From positions 96,174 through 160,173 of the forward strand of contig NZ_JAIXHL010000012.1 of NCBI RefSeq assembly GCF_030145815.1: a DNA stretch of 64,000 nucleotides. The letters are read 5' to 3'. Origin of the DNA: Sphingomonas sp. GTDB lineage: Bacteria > Pseudomonadota > Alphaproteobacteria > Sphingomonadales > Sphingomonadaceae. The notes under the pieces are model-generated. The model saw only the letters and a list, made by a program, of their open reading frames with translations, did no database searches and was not told the DNA's origin. How positions within the stretch are numbered: position 1 is the stretch's first letter; each line of letters starts with the position of its first letter. This document shows, piece after piece, positions 1 to 6,610 of this stretch. Made by a program: the position numbers and the translations under genes.

Positions 1-69
1 GCGGACGTACCGGTGGCCGATGCGCGCAGCTTCTGGGGCGTGTTCGGTTGCGGTTGCTGGGCGATTTGA
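1..69 (+). CDS. C-terminal end of an upstream gene (partial)
   Basis: A frame open from the first base ends at TGA 67-69, two bases before the probable GTG start of the next gene. Only 22 residues are visible, ending in GVFGCGCWAI. DoxX genes are often preceded by DUF692 or DUF2063 genes, so a partner of that kind is possible, but the fragment is too short to identify. The DoxX frame is also open to the window edge, so it cannot be excluded that this short frame is not coding. Confidence 0.3.
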   Translation, partial: ADVPVADARSFWGVFGCGCWAI

Positions 70-71
70 GC

Positions 72-476
72 GTGGCCAAGGATCTGATCGAACGCGTCAC
101 CGGGAGCCGCTGGTTTCTGGCCAGTGCGCGGCTGGCGCTGGTTGCGCCGTTCCTGACGAGCGGAATCGCCAAGCTGGTTGATCCGACCGGCGCGACGGCG
201 GAGATGCAGCAGTTCGGGCTGACTCCGGCGGGGCTGTTCGCGGGATTCGTGATCGCGGTGCAGCTGGCTGGCGGGATCGCGGTGCTGGTCGGGCGGTGCA
301 GTGCGATCGCGGCGGGGGTACTGGCGCTGTTCACGCTGGCCGCGACCTTGCTGGCGCACCCCTTCTGGAGCTTTGCCGATCCGATGCTGTGGGCGCTCCA
401 CCGCAACATCTTTGTCGAGCATGTCGCGATCATCGGCGGGCTGATGCTCGCGGCGAGTCTGAGCGCGCGCCGGTGA
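72..476 (+). CDS. DoxX family membrane protein
   Basis: About 134 residues with four hydrophobic segments. It shows the DoxX pattern of an early helix ending in SGIAKLVDP, then a QLAGGIAVLVG helix, and a last segment after the HRNIFVEH stretch (compare the same place in the second DoxX gene at 5018). The function of this inner-membrane family is poorly defined; it is linked to redox stress and to DUF692/DUF2063 systems. I chose GTG 72, just after the upstream stop; a TTG at 48 is also possible. The stop overlaps the GTG of the MFS gene by four bases, so the two are translationally coupled. Confidence 0.8.
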   Translation: MAKDLIERVTGSRWFLASARLALVAPFLTSGIAKLVDPTGATAEMQQFGLTPAGLFAGFVIAVQLAGGIAVLVGRCSAIAAGVLALFTLAATLLAHPFWSFADPMLWALHRNIFVEHVAIIGGLMLAASLSARR

Positions 477-2032
477 GTTCGCCGCTTTCGAGCCCGGTGT
501 TCCGGGCGCTGTGGCTGGCGACGATCGTGTCGAATATCGGCACCTGGATGCACGATGTCGGCGCGGCGTGGTTGATGACCTCGCTGTCGCCCAGCCCGCT
601 GATGGTGGCGCTGGTGCAGGCGGCGACGACGTTTCCGCTGTTCCTGCTGGCGCTGCCTGCGGGCGCGCTGGCGGATATCGTGGATCGGCGGAAGGTGCTG
701 ATCGGGGCGCAGCTGTGGACCTTATGCGCGGCCGGAGCGCTGGCGGCGGTGACGCTGGCGGGGTGGGCCTCACCGGCGTTGCTGCTGGGCTTTACCGTGG
801 CGCTCGCCTGTGGTGCGGCGATGAGTGCGCCGGCGTTTCAGGCGAGCGTGCCGGAGTTGGTCCCGCGCGCCGCGCTGACGCAGGCGGTCGCGCTCAATTC
901 GACCGGGATCAACATTGCGCGGGCGATCGGTCCGGCGCTGGGCGGGGTGATCATCGCTGCCGCCGGTTCGGGCGCGGTGTTCGCGCTCAACGCGGTGTCG
1001 GTGACCGGCGTACTGATCGTGCTGTGGCGCTGGCGGCGCGCGCCGGGCGACCATCATCTGCCGCCCGAGCACTTTGGAGGAGCGCTGGCGGCGGGACTGC
1101 GCTTTGCCGTGCGGGCACCCGCGTTGCAGGTCGTGCTGATCCGGGCGCTTGCCTTCTTCCTGTGTGCGAGTGCGCTGTGGGCGCTGCTGCCGGTGGTGGC
1201 GCGGCGCGAGCTGAGGCTGGATGCGCTGGGCTATGGCGTATTGCTGACCGCGCTCGGCTGTGGCGCAGTCGCGGGCGCTTTGCTGTTGCCATGGTTGCGC
1301 AAGCGCGTTCCGGTCAACGCGCTTACGGTCATTGCCGCATTGCTGTTTGCCGGAGCGACTGCTGCGCTGGCGCTGGCGCCGGGACTGGCGCTGGCGATCC
1401 CGGTGCTGGTTGCGGCGGGGATGGCGTGGATCGCGATGATGGCGGCGCTCAACGGCGCGGCGCAGCTGGCGGTGCCGGGATGGGTGAAAGCGCGGGCACT
1501 GGCGATCTACCTGCTCGTCTTTCAAGGATCGATGACGGCGGGCGCGGCGCTGTGGGGATCGATCGCACTCCAGGCCGGGACCGATGCCGCGCTGTTCGCG
1601 GCGGCGGGTGGCCTCGTCGTTGCACTGATCGCAGCGTGGCGATTCCCGCTGTCGGGTGAGGATGCGCTGGACCTTGCGCCATCGCTGCACTGGGGGACGC
1701 CGGTCGTTGCGGGAGAGATCGCGCATGATCGCGGACCGGTGCTGGTCACGATCGAATATCGGATCGACCCCGACCAGGTCGCCGCATTCGCGCGCGCGAT
1801 GGCACCCATGCAGCGCGTGCGGCGACGCGATGGCGCGAGCGGCTGGGGGCTGTACGAGGATGCCGCGATGCCCGGGCTGATGATCGAAAGTTTCACCGTG
1901 CCGAGCTGGGTCGAACATCTGCGCCAGCATGTACGCGTGACCAATGCCGACCGCACCGATCAGGACGCGGCGCGCGCGTTTCACCTCGGCCCGCAGCCGC
2001 CGGTGGTGCGCCACTGGATCGCGCCGGGATGA
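473..2032 (+). CDS. MFS exporter (MFS_3/EntS-like) with fused soluble C-terminal domain
   Basis: 519 residues from a GTG in the GTGA overlap with the DoxX gene. Residues 1 to about 390 are a 12-helix major facilitator of the transmembrane-secretion-effector type (related to the enterobactin exporter EntS), with the motif-A-like loop ALADIVDRRKVLIG between helices 2 and 3. Residues about 395-519 are soluble: a strand pattern starting VLVTIEYRIDP and a closing W-x-E-H-L-R-Q-H segment, similar to the antibiotic-biosynthesis-monooxygenase/dimeric alpha-beta barrel tail found in many MFS_3 proteins. Substrate unknown. The stop overlaps the ATG of the outer-membrane protein gene (ATGA), which suggests an export pathway across both membranes. 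Confidence 0.85.
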   Translation: MSSPLSSPVFRALWLATIVSNIGTWMHDVGAAWLMTSLSPSPLMVALVQAATTFPLFLLALPAGALADIVDRRKVLIGAQLWTLCAAGALAAVTLAGWASPALLLGFTVALACGAAMSAPAFQASVPELVPRAALTQAVALNSTGINIARAIGPALGGVIIAAAGSGAVFALNAVSVTGVLIVLWRWRRAPGDHHLPPEHFGGALAAGLRFAVRAPALQVVLIRALAFFLCASALWALLPVVARRELRLDALGYGVLLTALGCGAVAGALLLPWLRKRVPVNALTVIAALLFAGATAALALAPGLALAIPVLVAAGMAWIAMMAALNGAAQLAVPGWVKARALAIYLLVFQGSMTAGAALWGSIALQAGTDAALFAAAGGLVVALIAAWRFPLSGEDALDLAPSLHWGTPVVAGEIAHDRGPVLVTIEYRIDPDQVAAFARAMAPMQRVRRRDGASGWGLYEDAAMPGLMIESFTVPSWVEHLRQHVRVTNADRTDQDAARAFHLGPQPPVVRHWIAPG

Positions 2033-3201
2033 CGCGCGGCGCCCTGCTCGCGCTTGCGCTGCTGCCTGGTCCGGCCGCAGCGCAGGCACTGACGCTGGAT
2101 GCCGGGATCGAGGCGCGGGTGCGGGTCGAGGAGCTGCAGGACGACGCGCCCGGTAGCGACCGCTGGCTGCGTGTGCTTCCGCATGCGCAGGTCGAGGTTG
2201 GGCCGTTGCGGCTGTTCGTGCAGGGGATCGCGACCGCCGCCGCTGGGGCACCGGAGCCTGGGCCCACCGATACGACCGGCATCGACCTGTTGCAGGGCCA
2301 TGCCGCGCTGACGTTGACCACCGGCGGCGCCGATGTGACGCTGCGAGCCGGGCGGACGCTGATCGCACTCGGGTCGGAGCGGCTGGTCGGGCGGCGCTAT
2401 GGCGCAAATGTCCCGCGCGCGTTCGAGGGTGCGATGCTGACCGTGTCGCGCGGGCGACTGAACCTGTTGGCAATGGCGCTGCGCCCGGTGCGGGTGGGGC
2501 GCGGCGATTTCGACGATCGCGCTGACCCGTCGCGCTGGCTGAACGGCGTCCAGGCGCAATGGTCGGGGCGGCCGGTGTCGGTCGATCTCTACTGGCTCGA
2601 CGACCGGCGCGCGGCGATCGGCGCGCGCGCGTCGCTGGGCGTGCGGGTATATGGCGCGCAGGGGGCGTGGCGCTGGAACTGGGAGGCGATGCGCCAGCGC
2701 GGTGAGGTCGAGGGGCGGCGTATTCGCGCATGGTCGCTGGCGAGTGAGACCGCGCTGGTGCTGGATCCGCTGACGCTGCGGCTGCGCGCCGCGATCGCCA
2801 GCGGCGATCGGTCGCCGGACGATGTCACCGCCGGAACCTTCGACCCGCTCTATCCCAAAGCGCAATATTTCGGCGAATTGTCGCCGATCGGGCCGCGCAA
2901 CATGATCAATCTGCATCCGGGGATCGAACTTGCGCTTGACGAGCGTCTGACCGTTTCGGCCGCCGCGATCGCCTATTGGCGGCATCGGCGGGGCGATGGC
3001 GTTTATGATCTGGCGGGCCTGCCCCTGACCGGGCCGGGCGGGTCCGCGCGGCTGATCGGAACGCAGGTCGAGGTGGGTGCCGAGTGGCGCGCGCGACCGG
3101 GCCTGTCGCTGACGGGGGCGATCGCGCGCTTCCGGCCGGGGCCGGCGCTGGGTGGGCCTACACAAAAGCTCGTAGCGGTCGAGGCAACGCTGACGCTGTA
3201 A
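2029..3201 (+). CDS. Alginate-export-type outer-membrane beta-barrel protein
   Basis: 390 residues with a signal peptide (MTRGALLALALLPGPAAAQA, cleavage near residue 20) followed by alternating beta-strand sequence to the C-terminus. It has the alginate export (AlgE-like) family traits: an early YRxE-like region (ARVRVEELQDD), the internal RAGRTLIALGSERLVGRR segment, FEG, and the late strand region YPKAQYFGELSPIGPRNM. The name of the family does not mean that this organism exports alginate. It starts within the MFS stop codon and ends the operon; the next gene converges from the other strand two bases later. Confidence 0.75.
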   Translation: MTRGALLALALLPGPAAAQALTLDAGIEARVRVEELQDDAPGSDRWLRVLPHAQVEVGPLRLFVQGIATAAAGAPEPGPTDTTGIDLLQGHAALTLTTGGADVTLRAGRTLIALGSERLVGRRYGANVPRAFEGAMLTVSRGRLNLLAMALRPVRVGRGDFDDRADPSRWLNGVQAQWSGRPVSVDLYWLDDRRAAIGARASLGVRVYGAQGAWRWNWEAMRQRGEVEGRRIRAWSLASETALVLDPLTLRLRAAIASGDRSPDDVTAGTFDPLYPKAQYFGELSPIGPRNMINLHPGIELALDERLTVSAAAIAYWRHRRGDGVYDLAGLPLTGPGGSARLIGTQVEVGAEWRARPGLSLTGAIARFRPGPALGGPTQKLVAVEATLTL

Positions 3202-3203
3202 CG

Positions 3204-4127
3204 TCAGATGTCGCCAAGTCCCGGAGATGCCTCGCCGCCCGCCTCCACGAAGCGGTCGAGCAGCCACGCTGCCGCGGGGCCGGGGGGCGTGTCGCGGCGA
3301 TAGATGGCGCAGAAGCGGTAGGCGCCGCCGGGTGCTTCGGGCATGGCGAGGCGGACGAGGCTGCCGTCGATCAGATCTGGTTCGACCATCGGCAGCGGCA
3401 TATTGCCCCAGCCGATGCCCTGGCGCAGCAGCTGGTGCTTCGCGCTGAGGTCGGCGAGCCGCCAGGTGCGCGGGCTCTGCACGGCAAAATCGCGGCCGGC
3501 CGTCAGCGGCGAGCGGTCGGTCAGCACCAGCTGGATATGCGCCCGCCCTGCCCCCGGCGGGACCGGATGAAGCTGTGCCAGCGGGTGGTCGGGCGCGGCG
3601 ACGGGAATCATCTCGACCGATCCCGCCGCGACCAGTTCGATGCCATCGGCGTCGGTAGCGAGCGGGCCGCTGATCCCGACGCCCGCCTTGCCCTCAAGCA
3701 CCAGCGCCGTCACCGCGCCGAGCGCCTCGACATGCAGCCGCAGCGCGACGGTGGGAAAGGCAGTGCGGAAGTCGCGCAGCACGGTGCCGAGCGTCGCGGC
3801 GGGCATCATCACGTCGACCGCCAGGCTGACCTCGGCCTCCAGCCCCTCCAGCAATCCGCGCACCTTGGCGCGGAGGCCGTCCATCCCCTCGGCAATCCCG
3901 CGCGCCTCCGCTAGTACCGCCTGTCCGGCGACGGTCAGCGTCGGTTTCCGCGCGCCCTCCCGCTCGAACAGGGTGACGCCGAGCTGCGCCTCGAGATTGG
4001 CGATGGCGTAGCTGATGACCGACACCGCCCTGTTGAGACGCCGCCCCGCCCCGCCGAAGCTGCCGGTATCGGCAACGGCGAGGAAGATACGCAGCTGGTC
4101 ATAGGTCGGGGTGCCAGGCTGAACCAT
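3204..4127 (-). CDS. LysR family transcriptional regulator
   Basis: 307 residues. The N-terminal winged helix-turn-helix spans residues about 8-65 (YDQLRIFLAVADTGSFGGAG, then LNRAVSVISYAIANLEAQLG and LFEREG), followed by a linker helix and a periplasmic-binding-like effector domain to the end. The gene is divergent from pirin with 116 bp between the start codons, the usual layout for a LysR regulator and its target, so regulation of the pirin-DoxX pair is likely but inferred. The effector is unknown. Confidence 0.9.
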   Translation of the reverse strand: MVQPGTPTYDQLRIFLAVADTGSFGGAGRRLNRAVSVISYAIANLEAQLGVTLFEREGARKPTLTVAGQAVLAEARGIAEGMDGLRAKVRGLLEGLEAEVSLAVDVMMPAATLGTVLRDFRTAFPTVALRLHVEALGAVTALVLEGKAGVGISGPLATDADGIELVAAGSVEMIPVAAPDHPLAQLHPVPPGAGRAHIQLVLTDRSPLTAGRDFAVQSPRTWRLADLSAKHQLLRQGIGWGNMPLPMVEPDLIDGSLVRLAMPEAPGGAYRFCAIYRRDTPPGPAAAWLLDRFVEAGGEASPGLGDI

Positions 4128-4243
4128 TCAACTTTCTCGAACGAATATGTGAATTTTATTCCACTCTTCACCGCCAGCGGCAAGGCCTATTTCCGCCTTC
4201 GTAGCCACCGCGAACCAATCGCGCGGCGGCCTGGAGAAGACCA
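4128..4243. promoter_or_regulatory. Divergent lysR/pirin control region
   Basis: Only gap between two divergent genes. The part near lysR is visibly AT-richer than its surroundings. It holds an interrupted inverted repeat GTGAA-N13-TTCAC at 4149-4171, and ATTCA/TGAAT around the lysR start (4126-4130 and 4150-4154), which are plausible but weak LysR operator halves. A good ribosome site (GGAGAAG) precedes the pirin ATG. No convincing -35/-10 pair was found. Confidence 0.35.
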
Positions 4244-4942
4244 ATGATCGAACTTCGTCCTTTCGACAGCCTTGGCGGCGACAATCATGGCTGGCTCGAT
4301 GCCAAGCATCATTTCTCGTTCGCCGGCTATTATGACGAGAACCGCGTCCATTGGGGCAATCTGCGCGTCTGGAACGACGACACGATCCAGCCCAAGACCG
4401 GCTTCCCGCCGCATCCGCATCGCGACATGGAAATCATCACCTATGTCCGCAAAGGCGCGATCACCCACCAGGACAATCTGGGCAACAAGGGCCGCACCGA
4501 AGCGGGCGACGTGCAGGTGATGAGCGCCGGCACCGGCATCACGCACAGCGAGTATAACATGGAGGAGGAGGTCACCCAGATCTTCCAGATCTGGATCATC
4601 CCCACCCGCAATGGCGAGAAGCCGAGCTGGGGCGCGCGGCCCTTTCCCAAGGGTGAGCGGGCCGGGCAGTTCGTCACGCTGGCGAGCGGATATGACGGCG
4701 ACGGCGACGCGCTGCCGATCCGCACCGATGCGCGGGTCGTCGCGGCGACGCTGAAGGCGGGCGAGAGTGCGGAATACCCGCTCACCGCCGCGCGCAAGGC
4801 CTATCTCGTCCCCGCCACCGGTGCGGTCGAGATCGACGGCCTCCGCGTCAATGCCCGTGACGGCGTGGCGATCAGCGAGCTCGAAACGCTGCGCGTCACC
4901 GCGATCGAGGACAGCGAAATCGTGCTGGTCGACGCGGCCTGA
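4244..4942 (+). CDS. Pirin family protein (YhaK-like cupin)
   Basis: 232 residues of the pirin bicupin fold. The N-terminal cupin carries the metal-binding signature: PPHPHRDMEIITYVRKG supplies two His, and the following GAITHQD and TGITHSE segments supply a third His and a Glu. The E. coli relative YhaK/YhhW shows quercetin 2,3-dioxygenase activity, but the physiological role of pirins is generally unclear; oxidative-stress links are common. Cytoplasmic. A DoxX gene follows 75 bp later, probably in the same transcript under the divergent LysR gene. Confidence 0.9.
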   Translation: MIELRPFDSLGGDNHGWLDAKHHFSFAGYYDENRVHWGNLRVWNDDTIQPKTGFPPHPHRDMEIITYVRKGAITHQDNLGNKGRTEAGDVQVMSAGTGITHSEYNMEEEVTQIFQIWIIPTRNGEKPSWGARPFPKGERAGQFVTLASGYDGDGDALPIRTDARVVAATLKAGESAEYPLTAARKAYLVPATGAVEIDGLRVNARDGVAISELETLRVTAIEDSEIVLVDAA

Positions 4943-5017
4943 GCACCCCCGGCCGCCGGGCCATCGCTTGCCCGGCGGCCAACCCCTTCTTTCGCATTTT
5001 GAACAGGAGACTATGAC

Positions 5018-5419
5018 ATGAACACCACCCGTGTTTCGCCCGCCGCCAATGGCGTGCTGCCGCTGTTTGCCCGTATCGCAATCGCCGCGATCTTTCTGTT
5101 GAGCGGGGTGTCGAAGCTTACCGCGCCGGCAGGGACGATCGGCTATATCGCGTCAGCAGGGCTGCCGCTGCCGGAGGTCGGTTATGCCATCGCGTTGCTG
5201 GTCGAGATCGTCGGCGGGCTGTTGCTGGTCGTTGGCTACCGCACCCGCATCGTCGCCGCCGCACTCGCGCTGTTCACCGTGGCTGCTGCGATTTTCTTCC
5301 ACAACTCGCTGGGTGACCAGAACGAATTCATCCACTTCTTCAAGAACCTCGCCATTGCCGGCGGCCTGTTGCAGGTCGTGGCGTTCGGCGCGGGGCGGCT
5401 GAGCTTCGACAAGAACTGA
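5018..5419 (+). CDS. DoxX family membrane protein (second copy)
   Basis: 133 residues with four hydrophobic helices: RIAIAAIFLLSGVSKLTAP, the GYAIALLVEIVGGLLLVVGY pair, ALALFTVAAAIFFH, and a C-terminal helix after NEFIHFFKNLAIAGG. It resembles the gene at 72 in architecture but is not a recent duplicate. The ATG at 5018 is preceded by AGGAGA; a closer ATG at 5013 runs straight into a stop. It belongs with pirin, and pirin-DoxX pairs under LysR control are frequent in proteobacteria. Confidence 0.85.
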   Translation: MNTTRVSPAANGVLPLFARIAIAAIFLLSGVSKLTAPAGTIGYIASAGLPLPEVGYAIALLVEIVGGLLLVVGYRTRIVAAALALFTVAAAIFFHNSLGDQNEFIHFFKNLAIAGGLLQVVAFGAGRLSFDKN

Positions 5420-5437
5420 AGCGCGCCAGACGCAAAA

Positions 5438-5468
5438 GGGGCCGGACCACCGATGGGTGGCCCGGCCC
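5438..5468. terminator. Bidirectional stem-loop terminator between convergent genes
   Basis: GGGGCCGGACCACC (5438-5451) pairs with GGTGGCCCGGCCC (5456-5468), one A/C mismatch, with a four-base loop. An A-run precedes it (AAAA, so U-run for minus-strand transcripts) and ATTCTT follows. It sits between the stops of the DoxX gene and the hydrolase gene. Confidence 0.65.
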
Positions 5469-5484
5469 ATTCTTGTGCGCGCAA

Positions 5485-6453
5485 TCAGCCCTTGATGAAG
5501 GCGAGCAGGTCGGGATTCACGACATCGGCATGGGTGGTGCACATGCCGTGCGGCAGGCCGGGATAGGTCTTGAGCGTGCCGTGCTTCAGCAGCTTGACCG
5601 ACAGCAGCGCCGAGGCGGCGATCGGGACGATCTGGTCGTCCTCGCCATGCATCACCAGCGTCGGCACGGTGATCGCCTTCAGGTCTTCGGTGAAGTCGGT
5701 CTCGCTGAACGCCTTGATGCAGTCGTAATGCGCCTTGGTGCCGCCAGCCATGCCCTGACGCCACCAGTTCCAGATCACGCCCTGATCGACCTTTGCGCCC
5801 GGCCGGTTGAAGCCGAAGAACGGGCCGGTCGGAACATCGAGGAAGAATTGCGCACGGTTGGCGAGCAATGCGGCACGGAAGCCGTCGAACACTTCGATCG
5901 GCAGCCCGCCGGGATAGGCGGCAGTCTTGAGCATGATCGGCGGCACCGCGCCGATCAGCACCGCCTTGGCCACGCGGCCCGGCTTGGCGCGGGCGACATA
6001 GCGGGCGACTTCACCGCCGCCGGTCGAATGGCCAATATGCACTGCGCCCTTGAGGTCGAGATGGTCGGTCAGCGCCGCGACATCGGCGGCATAGGTGTCC
6101 ATCTCGTTGCCCGTATCGGTCTGGGTCGATCGGCCATGGCCGCGGCGGTCATGCGCGATGACGCGATAGCCCTTAAGCAGGAAGTACATCATCTGGCTGT
6201 CCCAGTCGTCCGCCGAGAGCGGCCAGCCATGGTGGAAGACGATCGGCTGCGCGTCCTTCGGCCCCCAGTCCTTGTAGAAGATTTCGGTGCCGTCCTTGGT
6301 GGTGATGATACCCATGCGTCGGTCTCCTGCGGTGGATGCGGCAAGCGCCGGTAACGCGCCGGCTGACAACGCGGACGCACCGGTCAGCAGCGCGGCGGCG
6401 GTCAGCAGATCGCGCCGGGTGAGATCGATAGACGCGCTGAAGGTCGGGGGCAT
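5485..6453 (-). CDS. Tat-exported alpha/beta hydrolase, cofactor-free haloperoxidase-like
   Basis: 322 residues. The N-terminus is a twin-arginine signal ([12 protein letters not shown], residues 12-23, then an Ala-rich stretch ending about residue 40). The rest is an alpha/beta hydrolase close to non-heme chloroperoxidases: oxyanion segment [12 protein letters not shown], nucleophile Ser143 in GHSTGGG, Asp273 in HGEDDQIVP and His302 in PHGM. Such enzymes act as perhydrolases or esterases; the real substrate is unknown. An inner ATG (MGIITTKDG, residue 47) would give a cytoplasmic form, but the Tat signal argues for the long one. It converges on the pirin-DoxX pair. Confidence 0.85.
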   Translation of the reverse strand: MPPTFSASIDLTRRDLLTAAALLTGASALSAGALPALAASTAGDRRMGIITTKDGTEIFYKDWGPKDAQPIVFHHGWPLSADDWDSQMMYFLLKGYRVIAHDRRGHGRSTQTDTGNEMDTYAADVAALTDHLDLKGAVHIGHSTGGGEVARYVARAKPGRVAKAVLIGAVPPIMLKTAAYPGGLPIEVFDGFRAALLANRAQFFLDVPTGPFFGFNRPGAKVDQGVIWNWWRQGMAGGTKAHYDCIKAFSETDFTEDLKAITVPTLVMHGEDDQIVPIAASALLSVKLLKHGTLKTYPGLPHGMCTTHADVVNPDLLAFIKG

Positions 6454-6610
6454 GACAGGCTCCTGCTGCGGATTGCCGCGCGATCATCCCGGTTACGCCT
6501 GCGCACGACCATCCCCCCACAGGTATGCAGCGCCACCCATTTGGGTAGGTCGCGCGCGGGGCGACAAGCTGATAGGGTTGGCGATCACGGGGCGTGGGAT
6601 TGGATTGGGC

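Noticed and set aside
770..2731. Antisense frame of about 650 codons opposite the MFS and outer-membrane genes
   Set aside because: Product is low-complexity Arg/Pro/Ala sequence; the sense strand has clear membrane and barrel proteins.
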